Shown here: positions 33,442-45,935 of the stretch, in pieces | How positions within the stretch are numbered: the stretch's first letter is position 1 | Layout of the letters: each line of letters opens with the position of its first letter | Assembly: GCA_930367205.1 (NCBI GenBank) | Contig: OV884011.1 | Location: forward strand, 111,529,139-111,593,138 | Direction: 5' to 3' | Source of the DNA: Acanthosoma haemorrhoidale | Taxonomy: Eukaryota; Arthropoda; Insecta; Hemiptera; Acanthosomatidae | DNA: 64,000 nt | Notes under the pieces: model-generated | What the model was told of the DNA's origin: nothing | Database searches by the model: none | What the model saw: the letters and a program-made list of their open reading frames with translations, nothing else | Translations under genes and position numbers: made by a program

Positions 33442-34380
33442 TGTCGGTTCGACACGAGGGGATGCCTAGTTACCCTAGCCCTGCTGACGAAGTGAGGGTT
33501 GCTTGAGTTTATAACCTGGAAAATCGTTTCATGACGACTTTACTATCCGACTCTACTTTTTGATAGGTATGTGCCCCGACAATGCACTATGTTCAGGAGA
33601 AGAGGTATAGGTTAGGTAGTGTAGGTAGTTTGTGTGGTCTTGGATTGACCACGAATTCACACTCGGTATCTGAGGGTAGGCGAAATCCGTCCGGATCCCA
33701 AAGGCGAGTGTGAACCGGAGGGAGGCAGACTGAATCGCCGTGGGAAACACTGCTTGGTAAATTCGCAAGGCCATGACAACCGGTGTCCACTAGGGAGAGG
33801 TCTCTCCCAAGGAGGTGCTAGATTAAGCGAGACGAAGGCAGAGATTCCCACTAGGAAGGTGTGGGGTCTGACAACGCCGGGCTAAAACATAGTGAGGTTA
33901 GGAGAGAGAGGTGCAGTGGTTTTCATTAATGAGAGGGCCATGTTTTGAACATCAGCGCAGCCACAAGCCATCAGTCAGCCAGTCGTCAGGATAATGAAAT
34001 ACAGGCCCGAACCTCCGGTCTTAAATACCCAGCTAGCATCGTCAGTAGCCAATCAGCTTCGGTTTTATTGTACCCAATGCCAGTTGAGTATGTGGTGGCC
34101 TTTGTTCTTTAACAGTTGGTGGCCTTTGAGTCCCTGATACCTGACCAGGGTAAGGGTCTCCGGCCCTCACGACAGGCCTGGCGGTTTGGGTCGCTCAGTA
34201 CCTGTTACGGATAGCGGGTGCCCCAGCTCACATAACTAATTGCAGTTGCGTCTTTATTGTTTACAACATTTACAATGATTTGTGGTTTGGTGATGTTGTT
34301 TACATTTGTTTAAGTTAATTTACAATATATATACAATAGAGTATAGGGTGATTTATCTTATGTAGTTAGCGGTCACTACA
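33442..34380 (-). mobile_element. Intact solo LTR of the Gypsy-like family
   Basis: 939 bp in minus orientation, starting TGTAGTGACC (at 34380) and ending GAACCGACA (at 33442). It is flanked by a perfect 5-bp target duplication GTAGA (33437-33441 and 34381-34385). No internal region adjoins it, so it is the product of recombination between two LTRs of one element. It is homologous to 28030-28918 and 44850-45228. The three ORFs at 33553-33851 mirror those in copy 1 and are not genes. Confidence 0.9.
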
Positions 34381-34474
34381 GTAGATTTATAGATGTTTTA
34401 AAGCAAGGTTATAGTAGGTATTAGATATAGCTATGACTATTAATGGCGAACTTAGTGTTGTGGTGGGGGGGGGG

Positions 34475-34647
34475 TACCCTACCGCAAATCCGACTCTGGT
34501 GGCGTTCACATCCCATCCTTTGTAATAAATTTTTATAACAAAATAAAATTTCAATTGCCACGTTCCTGAATATAATGGAGCAATTGTAAATATATTCTTT
34601 TGTAGGATATATATTCTATATATATACATATATTCTATATAAGGGTA
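34475..34647 (+). repeat. MITE-like 173-bp repeat, copy 2
   Basis: Same unit as 32703-32875 with a handful of substitutions. Ends TACCCT...AGGGTA are perfectly inverted here. It lies directly after a G run (34464-34474) and just beyond the solo LTR. Confidence 0.6.
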
Positions 34648-34775
34648 TTCTAAATTTCTAAATCAGATACGCACACGATCTGTGCATTGTACTAGCCAAT
34701 TCGATTGACGATAACAAATGTCTTAGGCTCAAATCTCTCATTTAATTTCCGTAATTAATATCAGTTAGTATAGAT

Positions 34776-34856
34776 AGCCCTAAATAATTTTCCTTTATTT
34801 TTCCCACATCCTATTTTATAAGTTTGAGAGCTAAGGAAAAAAAAAAAAAAAAAAAA
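34776..34856 (+). mobile_element. Extremely truncated LINE 3' end with poly-A
   Basis: About 60 bp of the type c LINE 3'UTR (TTTCCTTTATTTTTCCCACA, then AGTTTGAGAGCTAAGG) followed by a ~21-base A run. It matches the terminal part of 13831-14035. Confidence 0.8.
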
Positions 34857-35610
34857 GTATAAATTTTAAGCAGCTTGGACTTTAGTCCAAACGGCACAAA
34901 CAGTCTTTGGTCATCCCATCTTGGAGTAATGCATTCTTCTAAACCATGAAACTCTGTCTTACTTCTCGGAAAGTCATTACATCTCTTCTGGCATCCCGTT
35001 GCGTGTTCAAAGCTCACACCTACATCGAATTGAGCATAAAATGAGAACAATGCTGTTCAACATGCCACCGCTCTGTGTTGTGGTCAGGCTAAACCGGAGA
35101 TTTCTCGTAAGCCTTTGAGTTTACAGAGCTCCATGTCCTCTCATAGCTCACACAATAATCCCTACGTTGACATTTGTTAATATCAGTAGGTTTCCAGTCA
35201 ATCCTCAACCATATCCCTACTATGAATAGGCTCATGGTACATTGCATGTCACATCTCAAATGCCGCAAAACTTCGATAATTTTACTCAATAAAGAAGCAT
35301 TTATTGGATACCCAAACTGGCCGAACAAATTATTTCGATTATCGGGATATGTATCCAAAAATATATCTTAATGAAAACAAACATATAGAAACGTGCGTTT
35401 TTTTTTACTATACAATTTTTGTTTTCCTTACTATTTCCGTCATGTCTATTGTTTATAATTAATCAAATTATATGTATCTGTTATCATAAGGTTTAGAAGT
35501 TTTCTTTCAAAAAGATTCTGCACATCGTTATTTAAGGAATATTGTTGTCAAGAACGACTATAACAATTGATTCATAAGGAGTGAAAAATAATTGTATTTA
35601 CGACAAATGA
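34857..35610. other. No recognised gene
   Basis: Minus-strand ORFs at 34811-35050 and 35089-35358 lie in the same broad region (for example DTYPDNRNNLFGQFGYPINA). I recognise no family in them, and frames are broken between them. They might be one decayed gene or chance. Confidence 0.3.
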
Positions 35611-37263
35611 AACAAACTTATGTTAAATATATTAATTGTACTATTAAGGGTATCTCGGATTGGTTTATTAATTATATTTATAGTTAAAGTTATTACGTTG
35701 ACATTTTTCAGCAGTTTTGTTTAGTTTAATTTAATTTTGTTTTTGGTTAATTTTGTTTTGTTTGACGTTTACGTTTGTTTCTTTTACCAATGACAGTCCA
35801 ATGTCTTATATCTTTAGTCACTTATCTTAAAAATTGTAAATGAAATCGTGTGGTAAGTACAAAATGTTAACATTAAATAAAGGAATTTGACACCTTCGGG
35901 TACTCTAATAGGGAACTACCTGGATCGGGTTATGGCGTCAACAGTGAACGATGAAAGAACCCGCTGCTCACCTGGTGATATGAAGTAAAAATATTTTTTT
36001 CATAAAGAAATAACGTTAATCATAACACCCTGTGCAGAGCATTGTATAAGTTGTTGGAACAATTAGATCTTTAGTAATCAGTGAACACTAAAACATTCCC
36101 GATAGCACCTCGTCGGAAAGCGTTAAAAGGGTGGGACAAATCAATAATGTAAGGGCTTCCTTCTATTAGAGTTCAGATAGTTAGAAGTACAGTTGACCTT
36201 AGCTCCTGACCTTTTCGAATTACTCCTGAGCAGATCATTTCTTTCATCATTATTCATAATATTCTAACACTATTTTGATTGTGTTAGAATTGTTGATTGT
36301 GTTGATTGTGTCCATTTGGAGGATTTTCCTGGAACTAACTAGTCAGCATACTGAGAAAAGGACAAATATACAGAAACCAATCATTGTCTATGTGATTTAC
36401 ATATGACATATTTCCCGCAAAACTGCACGATAAAAAAAAAACTAATTTCATATTAAGATTTAGCACCCCAATATAAATTTTTTTTTAATTAAATATTAAA
36501 AAATACAAGAAAATTATTCTTGTAGGCCTGTGTTATTTGAATATATATTAGTATCAGATCTATTGCCTTCAATATTTGAGACATATCTTCACTCCTTAAT
36601 CTTATTTTCCTGATTATCGGAAATTGATATAAATTGAACAACAAACTTATGTTAAATATATCAATTGTACTATTAAGGGAATCTCGAATTGATTAATCAA
36701 TTATATTAGTGACAAATGGGGGTTAAAGTTATATTACGTGGAAAGAAGATTTATGTAGAAGAGAAAACATTTCTCTGTTCCTTTGTTCCATTGTTTAGTA
36801 ATTTTCTGTTTAATTTAATTGTGTTGTTTAGCAATTTTGTTTAGTTTGACGTCTACATTTTTTTTCTTTTATCAAAGGTCTTAAATTACTTATCTCAAAA
36901 ATTCACCTAGACCAAAGCTATGGTGTTATATTATTCTTTCATTTTCATTAAGTGAGCATTCGTTAAGAATGTGAAGGGCACATATCAGACTTTGCTTGAA
37001 GCTCCCAATAAATAGGTGCCATCGATTGCTTACTCCATTTGGAGGATTTTCCTGGAACTAACTAGTCAGCATACTGAGAAAAGGACAAATATACAGAAAC
37101 CAATCATTGTCTATGTGATTTACATATGACATATTTCCCGCAAAACTGCACGATAAAAAAAAAACTAATTTCATATTAAGATTTAGCACCCCAATATAAA
37201 TTTTTTTTTAATTAAATATTAAAAAATACAAGAAAATTATTCTTGTAGGCCTGTGTTATTTGA
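35611..37263. repeat. Diverged tandem duplication with two identical 230-bp blocks
   Basis: Block X (35611-35835) is repeated, diverged, at 36646-36905 (both contain AAACTTATGTTAAATATAT, ATTGTACTATTAAGGG, TTTGACGT). Block Y (36311-36540) is repeated without any difference I can see at 37034-37263, from TCCATTTGGAGG to GTGTTATTTGA. Order X-Y-X-Y suggests an old tandem duplication. The identity of Y points to later copying between units. No ORF. Confidence 0.8.
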
Positions 37264-39399
37264 GTAACTTAAACCATTTTCCCTAATGTTGATGTTAGAA
37301 ACATAAACACAATTCAAATGTATGTCCTAGCCCCCAATGACAGCTACTTTAAAAAAAATTGAGCACTAGATACATCTTGAATATTTTTAATACCAATTGT
37401 CGTTGAGATATGTGTCGGTGTTCAGTGCGATGTTTTCAGATAGCTATCACTTTTTAGCTTTAAGTAAGAAATTTTCAACGTATTGAATTGATTTATTAAC
37501 GATATTTAAAGCAGTCTACAAACCATTCTAGCATCCAACGTAGATTTTTTTGGTTTTTGGATCTTAAATATGATTTTTTTTTAATTTTTATTCTTATGTT
37601 TTCTAACATTTCTGATTGTATTCTTATTCTTTCAAGTAGTTTCTACCTGTTAACTTCTACACTTATTGTATATTTATCAATTCTGTTGCTATTAGTATTT
37701 TCTGCCAAGTACAAATTAACGTCTTATGCATATTCTACGAGCTTAACGTTTAGTGATATACTTTTGTTGCTACGACTGTATTGTGATGAGCGACGCTAAT
37801 TTAACAATGGAAACGTTGATATTGTCATTCGTGCAGTTATTTTATTAGTATTTGGCACTTGCGTTAATATTGACAATTCGCTCAGAATAATAAATGAGCT
37901 TGTAATTCCAGACAACTGTAAATCCATTAATTATTGCATGAGGTTTTTCCTGTAGCAATGATATGCTATTAGTCTAATGACCACCATCCAGTGATGATGC
38001 ATATTGGTCAATAAAAAGAGCTCTCACCCCCTATCTGCCGTATCTAGGACAGAAAGTGCTATAAAATTATATCATAGTGAAAGATTAAGAACTATTGGAA
38101 GGAAGAATATAAAGTTAATTTATATAACCGATTTTTAGGTTATTAGTTTAGTTTAATCTATTTTTGAGTTCGTACGTTTTAAATTTTGTACAGTAAATCT
38201 TATCAATTTTACTTTGACTATGCCATCTTCAAACTTCAATAGTATTTCCTGGCAGTTTATTATTTGTATTTTAAAACGATTTTTTTTTCATTTTTCACCA
38301 ATAAATATTAGTAGGCTAATAATTTCACATTCAAATTTCAATATGTTTCCCTCCCATAGCTAAAAACTACAATTTAATAAAAATATCCTTTGATGTTCGT
38401 TCTGTGCAGTTTTATTGGTATACTTAGTCTTGCCAAAAGTCTTGGCTAACAAACCTGAGCTAATTTCAAATTCTTATCGTGGCAAGGGCTGCATGGCAAG
38501 AGACAGTTTCTTTCTTCAGTTCCTGTTATCTGCAATTAGCAAGATAAACATGAATTATTAGCTTCGCTATTTCTAACAATTACCAGTAACTTAATGAAAT
38601 AAAAAAAAGTCATAAAAAGAGGTTATTTCTTTTGTCTCTGGCACGAACTCCCTAATGAGATTTCTACACCATTTATTGATTTTTACAACCCAATGACTAA
38701 TCACGCAAACAGTGATGCAAGAGCAAATATTAGTTTGCTATATATCTAGTTTGAGTATAAAAACTAATATTGCTGAAATCTAAACTCAAATAGGGATATT
38801 ACTCCGTGCAGTGCAATAACCTTCATGCATGTGCATACCTCGCGTGATCGGAGGCGAATTACTCATCAAATCTATCGTTTGTTTTTCTACCCAGGTTTCA
38901 AACGGTTATTAATGACGACTGTATTATATACTTTGTAAGGAGAGAGGATTTCCTGTTTTGATAAAATATATTTTATTCGTCACGTTTAAAACGATTCTTA
39001 TTGATTCCTCCGTTAATAGACCAGATCCAGATAGAGACAGATTATATAATATAATATAGACTTGAAACACAAATAAAAATCATCTTTCATATCGCTTAGG
39101 AATGGGTGGACTTGAACATTGATATTAAGAGCACTATTTTCATCACAAATTATGACGGGGTTTGCAAAAGCAAAATACTTAGAAGTGATGCCGAACTAAC
39201 CAAATATGCTGTAAAATTGTGTAGGTATGTTTAGCAGCACCCACTAAAAATGTATTTGGCAACAAAAAATCAAATCAGTTGTTAATTTTAGCCGTTCGCA
39301 AAGATTCAAAATTTCCCAATAGGTTGATTTTCTTCATTTTTGGTTTATACATGATGTTTTCCTATGTATAACTAATAAATTTCGTGTGATGAATTTAAA

Positions 39400-39404
<5 letters not shown>
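37264..39404. other. AT-rich stretch without a recognised gene
   Basis: The 80-residue ORF at 37557-37799 is hydrophobic because the DNA is T-rich; it has no family motif. Nothing else is supportable. Confidence 0.55.
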
Positions 39405-39431
<27 letters not shown>

Positions 39432-41853
39432 AGTAATTCCTTTATTGTGCAATATTTACAATCTGCCTTTATAAGGCAATAAGTAATTAAGATATATGCT
39501 CTCATTCATACAATATTTACAGTTCATCATTCACTCGCTCATTCATACAATATTTACAGACAGCCCAGAGACCCCCCAAATCCACCGCAAAGAGAAGCGG
39601 AGTCTTGGGAAGTCCCCCACGCTCCTCCGTCAGCCGCGTCACCGGATACTAGCCAGTGGATGCTGACCAAGAGCGCGAGAGCCACAGACGCTCAGGACAT
39701 GATTGGAGAGACTGGCCATTGCCAGGACTCCCACTGTCACGCGTTTATAGCAGGTCACGAGGCCACTGCCGTTTCAGTCTCCGAGGAGGATTATAGGGAT
39801 GAGTGGCGCAGTGCATTGACTGTGCTACAGGATTAGGGTGGTTGGAAAGGCTACTGTGGAATTTCGTAAACTTGGAAGGGATGAGTTCTAGAATGTAGGG
39901 TATATTAAGGTCGTTATGAAGGGTTTTGTTGCTGACATAATAAGGGGCATTTACTATTGTTCTCAGGACTTTTGATTGAAAGGATTGGATACGCTTGATG
40001 TTAGACTTTTTTGCTGTCCCCCATAGCTCTATTCCGTATGTCCAGATTGGTTTAAGTATAACTTTGTAGATTAGTAGTTTATTTTCTATTGAGAGATGGG
40101 ATGTCCTTTGAAGTAGTCTGTACAGTTGTCCAAAGCGTCTGTTTAGTTCTTGTCTTTTTAGTCTCGTATGTGGGTTCCAGGTCAGTCGTTTGTCAAGATG
40201 GAAGCCTAAGTACCGTACTGTCTCGGATACAGGGAGAGGAATAGAATTAAAATAAACTAGTGGACCAGACTTGCGACAAAGGGTGAAGGTAATGTGGGAG
40301 CATTTTGCTTCATTAACTTTGATCCGCCATTGATTGCACCAATACTCGATCTCGTCAAGGTGTTTTTGAAGGTTATGGGATGCTATGTCGGGGTCTGGAT
40401 GGGATGACAAGACTGCAGTGTCATCTGCAAATGTGGCCAAGAAGGTATTGGGAGTAGAGGGGACATCAGCGGTGTATAGGTTATAGAGGATGGGGCCCAG
40501 GACACTGCCCTGTGGAACTCCTGCACTTATGGGACCCAGAAGTTAGAGTATTCTAAACCACAGCGGACTTGGAAGAAGCGGTTTGAAAGGTAGGACGGTA
40601 GGATTAGGAAAAGGGTCTGTGGTAAATATCTTTTGAGCTTGTAGAGCAAACCTGCGTGCCAAACCCTGTCAAAAGCTTGAGCTATATCGAGAAAGGCAGC
40701 AGTGCAATACTATTTGGTTTCAAGGGCTGAGGAGATGTGATCAACAACGCGAAGGCCTTGTTGAGCAGTGGAATGTCGTTGGCGGAAGCCAAACTGGTGT
40801 GTGGGAAAAAGGTTTTTGGATTCAACAATGGGAAGTAGACGTTTTAGTAGGAGTTTCTCAAATATTTTTGAGAGGATAGGGAGTAGGCTAATTGGACGAT
40901 AAGATGAGGCGTCATTGGGTGGTTTACCGGGTTTGGCGAATAGGACAATAATGGAGTGTTTCCAGAGGAGAGGAAAGTGCGTCGTTCGGATTATGCAATT
41001 ATATATGTAGGTTAGGAAGATTATGGCTTTAGGAGGAAGTTGTTTGAGAATTTGAGGAGTAAGGAGATCATATCCAGGGGATTTTCGGTAAGGTAAGTTT
41101 TTCAGAAGGTATTTAACCTCAGAGGGGTTAACGGCTTTTGGTGGAAGAGAGAGAGGAATAGGTGAAGTGAGGAAATCTTCCACAGTTGTGCTGTGAGTAT
41201 GGCTTTGATGAGAAAGGTGAGGTGTGAAAGTATGGGTAAGATGCAGAGCAAATTCCTCCGACCTATCCCCATCCGAAGCCGCCCAGGACCCATCATCACG
41301 ACGGAGTGGGTGTGAAACAGGTTGATACTTTAGGATTTTTTTGGTTACGTTCCACAAGGAGTTATCCCTGGTGGACAGAGAGGAGAGGTAGGAATTGAAA
41401 GAATCGGAACGGAAGGATGCCAATCGCCGCTTTACCAATCGGCAGTACTGATTGTACGTGCGACGATCAATAGGATGCCGGGATCTTTGCCACACTGTTC
41501 TGGAGCGGCGTTTGGATTGGATTAGATCTTTGAGATGCTGAGGTAAACGATTATGATTGTGGATTTTTGTGTGACGATGGGGTGACGATGCCTCCCAAGC
41601 CGACCTCTGGACCAGAGTAGTGAAAGAATGCACTGCATCGTCTAGGTCTTGGGATGTTTTCAGGGATAATTTGAGGTTTACGGACTCTGTAAGAAGCTGA
41701 CGGAAGTGGTCCCAGTCAACTGGGCCCCTAATAAATGAAGGAGGAGGCAGTTTGTGAATTGGTCTTAAGGAAATGGTTAATAATAAAGGGCTATGATCGG
41801 AGGAAAGGTCATCGAGGCGCTTGAGTGAATAGTTTAGTGTTCCTAAACTATTG
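39405..41853 (-). mobile_element. LINE family 2, longest copy: end of endonuclease, reverse transcriptase, 3'UTR
   Basis: Jockey-like non-LTR retrotransposon, 5'-truncated at about 41853, poly-A (T run) at 39405-39431. Reading leftward: end of endonuclease (SSDHSPLLLTI, about 41780); linker; RT motifs (KSPGYDLLTPQILKQLP; SYRPISLLPILSKIFEKLL; QFGFRQRHSTAQQ; TAAFLDIAQAFDRVWHAGL); then after a frame break FADDTAVLSSHPDPD (about 40390-40435), YLGFHLDKRLTWNPH and PIWTYGIELWG. A stop just before YCTAAFLDIAQ (about 40709) and a frame break near 40540 inactivate it. The open pieces are 41633-40710 (307 residues from the first Met) and 40440-39745 (231 residues). 3'UTR from 39745 to 39432. Confidence 0.9.
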
Positions 41854-42470
41854 TTAAATTAAGATTCAAAATCTACTTAACACATTTTATTTACATTTTC
41901 TAATTTAGTTGAAGACCCAAGCCCCATTAATTCGTGGGAGGTGGGCCAAAGTACTGTGCACCCTATGCACAGCCTGAGGAAGGAATACTGGGATTTTAAC
42001 AGTTAGGAACACGTTCTCCTTGATATGATGAACTATGCACAGATACCACTAATAAGAAAAAATAATATGAGCCATATTGCAGAGACACAGGCGTAGAACT
42101 ACAGAGCCGTAAACGACAGGATGAAAAGTATCCTAATCTTAAAAATAAGACACGAGTCTTAATCTAGAACTTGAGAGACTAAGAAGTTCAAACGAGAGAC
42201 GAAAGTCGTTACGATATATCGATGAAGAGAGGAAACAACTCAAACCCAAGTCTAGTGCTTACAACAATAAAAATTGAACACTTTTAATCGTGAAAACGCA
42301 AATCATCACGCATTTTGGTGCCTTCGTGGCAGCTAACGGACAGATGTGATAAAAGATTACGTAATTCGATAGCCAGTCTGCTAAAGATAAACTATATTAT
42401 AAATAGAGATGAAATAACTAAGGAAAAATCCAGAATATAAAAAAAAAATAAAGCACATGCTTAGATGGCA
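41854..42470. other. No recognised gene
   Basis: Unremarkable AT-rich sequence between two LINE fragments. TTAAAT just outside the LINE 5' edge and TTAAAT left of its poly-T could be a weak target duplication. Confidence 0.4.
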
Positions 42471-42624
42471 AGCCAATGAATGACAACAGGTCCACAAATG
42501 TGGATCATCACAGGGAGCACGTCTCTGTGAGCTCAATATGGCTGAAAGGTGGTTGGCCTGCAGATATACGAGCTGATGAACCATCACAATCAAGAGCGTC
42601 TTCGAGGATGGAGCAGTTTTTCAA

Positions 42625-43040
42625 AAGTCTACTTCTCACTTGGGGAGCAAAGCAGTATAAATCCTGATCCACTCTGTCGTAGCTTATGCCTCTGAGACAT
42701 GCACCATCTCTAAATCGTATGAGCAAAAACTTCTGGAATAGGCAATTGAACACCGGCTCTACAATCATCTAAAAGTAGGTGAAAACTGGTGGCAGAGAAG
42801 TATCCTACTCTATTCTACTATTCATCATTCCTCCGCGTGGAAGGGTTTAGAGGTGTCAGGATAAGCAAACGGGATGCTCCCATAAAAATGTTGTCTGATT
42901 AACTTTATAGATTTTAAGAATGAGAAGCCCGAAATCGAGGTGGAAAAGAGTGATGTGATCTGCTCGGGATGCGGAATTGGGTTCAAGCGGCGCAAGACAT
43001 AGAGAGAATGGTAGGAAGGACCTTGACTCCTGATTCTAGA
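42625..43040 (+). mobile_element. Fragment of another LINE: C-terminal reverse transcriptase region
   Basis: Plus-strand pieces AYASETCTISKSYEQKLLE (about 42680-42740) and, after frame breaks, GCGGAATTGGGTTC plus AAGACATAGAGAGAATGG (42970-43010), translating to AELG and to AQDIERM, close to the C-terminal ...AAQDRERW motif of many LINE ORF2 proteins. It differs from families 1 and 2 in this window. Strongly decayed. Confidence 0.5.
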
Positions 43041-44849
43041 AAAATATTCGTAAAATATAATGTTATATTATTAATTATAGTTCATGTAAATTCCTGCCAT
43101 TTTATCATACTCCGTTCTCGCTAAACGATTCCATGACTGCTGCTTTTTGAAGAGGTTGGGTTGGAATAAAATTATCGTTGTATCGTAATGTTATATATAA
43201 AATTGGATATATCGCATGCTCTACTGAATATGGTTAGTAACTTCATGTTCATTTTAACTTGTTCAAAAGAGTAAAGTATTATTTAAAAAGTATTTATTAT
43301 AGGTAATTTAATTAATCTTTATATAATTATTGTAATAAGATCGCCGTATTTAACTGTCTAGAATTTATACGTTTCTCTCTATAACGATTTTTGTTCTTCC
43401 TCTTCTAATGTTTTGTCCTGTTTCGCAAGCTCCATTCCTTGACTTTTTCATTTGTCTTATATTTCCATTGTCTCTTTTTTCTATTCTCTCTTTACCTGGT
43501 CTAGAGCCGTTTTCTTAAGGGTCTGTAGACGTTTCTTCGTTACAAAGTACCCTTAACGATCTTCTCCTCGTTGTTTTCTTGTTTAGTAGAACGTTCACCG
43601 GTTGCATTCTCTGCTAACATTTTCTTCAAAACTTTTTAAGTTATGTTAATCCTTGAACCAGCAATAGTAAGTAAATGCCTGCAGAATCTTTTCTCTTAAA
43701 GACAATTTCTCGTTAACAAGGATTTCATTTTACATCTATTTTAACCACTTTATCGAATACTTTAGAATGGTAGTCACTACAACCGATACTAATTGGTATT
43801 TGGGATTAAGTCACGCTTAGGTTGATGGCTGAAAACATCTATTTTTTTTTTTTTTGGTATTTAGGGTCATTGCCTTATACAAAGGAGTGAGGCTGACATA
43901 AGGCAATAGCATAATGCGCTACAAAACTTGATACATGATATTCAGCCTATTATATGGTTAATTTATCACAGAAACAAAAGAAACTGATATCATCTACAGA
44001 TAATTCCAACTAATATTAGTGAAAATACATTATAAAAATTGTGAAAGGCTGTAGAATGATATAGTGAAGAGGTATAGAAAGGTATAGATAGATTATTCCC
44101 GAGCTGATCCCGCTTAGTTTTTCTTAGCTTCTCGCCGAAGTTATTTCATTTCAACTGGAATCAATCTACTTGCTATTCTATCTTAAAATCTATCTGGTCT
44201 ATTGAAAATACGTTATTCGAGATATCTACCACGATTATTTGGTGGGACTCTACTGAGTTGGGCTGGCGGCATCCTTCCACCCGCCGCCAATATTTCCTTG
44301 GATCCTCTTCAATACTATCATGACTAAAAAGCCTTCCTCCAATTCAAATAAGGCATAAAATCCCGCAATATTAGATCTTAAGCTTCTGACCTGCATTTCC
44401 CTTCTCACAAATAAGCTTCCTTTGACCGTGCGTTTCTTATACTAACCTTTGGAACTATATTCCTATTGATATTCGTTCAATTCTCCCAATCTCTAAATTA
44501 AGACTTTACGAGTTTCTTATCTCTCTCCAATAAAACAATTCATTATTCAGTTTAATTTGTTCTTCCATGCACTTTCCCCCCTTGTGATAATTTCTGTTTT
44601 ATTTTATTAACTTTCTTTCATCTCCATTCATTTTTGTTTAATTTTTCTATGTTGGTTCTTTGTTTGTAGTAAGAACATATGAACATAGCCATATCAAATC
44701 GTATTAGACATATGTACATAGTATTATTCATAAGCTTATCAAGTTTGTTCAGTGTTGTTTTTATATCAGCTAGATATTCCTGAAGTTCTTTGTGAAGTTC
44801 TTGTCCATTAGTTCATTTAATTTAATTTATACCTACCTCTCTTTTTCCT
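43041..44849. other. AT-rich stretch without a recognised gene
   Basis: A T run at about 43842-43855 followed by CCTTATACAAAGG and ATAAGGCAATAG resembles a minus-strand LINE 3' end but is too short to assign. Nothing else stands out. Confidence 0.45.
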
Positions 44850-45228
44850 TGTAGTGTCCGCTAACTACATAAGATAAATCACCCTATACTCTATTGTATA
44901 CATATTGTAAATTAACTTAAACAAATGTAAATAACATCACCAAACCATAAATCATTGCAAATGTTGTAAACAATAAAGACGCAACTGCAAGCCAATTAGT
45001 TATATGAGCTGGGGCACCCGCTATTCGTAACAGGTACTGAGCGACCCAAACCGCAGGCCTGTCGAGAGGGCCGGAGACCCTTACCCGGGTCAGGTATCAG
45101 TGACGCAAAGGCCACCAACTGTCAGAGAACAAAGGCCACCACATACTCAACTGACATTGGGTACAATAAAACCGAAGATGATTGGCTGCCAGGTAGGTAT
45201 TTAAGACCGGCGGTTTGGGCCTCTAACT
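44850..45228 (+). mobile_element. Truncated LTR of the Gypsy-like family, copy 3
   Basis: Starts TGTAGTGTCCGCTAACTACA and follows the solo LTR (33442-34380, reverse complement) up to the promoter-like TATTTAAGACCGGCGG. It then stops near 45228, where LINE sequence begins. It is closer to the solo LTR than to copy 1 (shared GAGGGCCGGAGACCC block). Confidence 0.8.
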
Positions 45229-45235
45229 CAGCGAG

Positions 45236-45385
45236 CTGTCCACATTCAGGTGAACCCAGCGAAGACTCAAGGTATCATCTTATCTTTCCAGCATGGGAAA
45301 AGAAAGCGTCCACCCAGTTTCACCATAGACGGGGCTGAATGCAAACTTGCCAACTGCATCCATCGCTTCGCCAGTCCTCCACATA
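45236..45385 (+). mobile_element. Short LINE family 1 reverse transcriptase fragment
   Basis: Translates to VNPAKTQGIILSFQHGKRKR, then PPSFTIDGAECKLAN, matching VNPAKTQGIIFSFQHGKKKR and PPSFAIDGTPCKLAN in the copy at 46706-48076. It is internal ORF2 sequence with neither end of the element, abutting the truncated LTR. Confidence 0.8.
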
Positions 45386-45781
45386 TCGGATATATTTCGT
45401 CCATAAAAGGAATAAAGAGCTCCGAGTGTTAGCTAATGAGTTCATGACACCTTGTTGCGCTGGGAAAATATTTGATAACATTCCTTTAATGCTAACTACA
45501 ATTTTTGATTTGTTTTGTGTCAATTGTAGTACTACATTTACTCCTGAGCAACGACTTTATTTGTAACTGCTTTCTATATTTCATCCCTTGGAACCGAGTC
45601 TAAAGCCAACTTCAAATCAAGGAAAATCTTGTTAATCTTCTTGTATATTTCCCAAGCCTTTTTTAGAATAAGTCATAGCAATTATTATTAAATATATTGA
45701 ATCATTAACAGAAATGATAGTATAAATCCAATCCAAGAAATCATATAAAATTCGCTAAAACTTCAATGTAACCTGTTTCAG

Positions 45782-45935
45782 AAATGCCTGACGACATTGG
45801 ACCTAACGTCACTCGGCGTTGGCTCGTGTGTAGCCACTGGCATGTACCTGGTGGCAGGTATGGTCGCCAGGAATATTGCCGGACCTGGGGTAGTGGTGTC
45901 CTTTATCATAGCAGCACTGGCTTCTCTATTTTCTG
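45782..45935 (+). CDS. Host exon of a cationic amino acid transporter (SLC7/CAT family)
   Basis: A 154-bp internal exon encoding [20 protein letters not shown], then [16 protein letters not shown] and [16 protein letters not shown]. This is the highly conserved start of CAT-type transporters (first two membrane segments), which carry arginine and lysine across membranes. It is preceded by a good acceptor (AACCTGTTTCAG, AG at 45780-45781) and followed by a donor (TCTG/GTAATA, GT at 45936-45937). It enters in phase 0 and leaves in phase 1. Upstream and downstream exons are not in view nearby; the expected next exon (CYAEFG...) was not found by eye up to 64000. The gene runs left to right and this window is probably mostly its introns. 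No disabling change is visible. Confidence 0.85.

Noticed and set aside
28030..34380. One large element with inverted LTRs at both ends
   Set aside because: The right copy has its own perfect GTAGA duplication and is a solo LTR. LTR elements have direct, not inverted, LTRs.
34811..35358. Two minus-strand ORFs as a possible gene
   Set aside because: Frames are broken, the first includes a poly-T-encoded Phe run, and no family is recognised. Kept only as an unassigned stretch.
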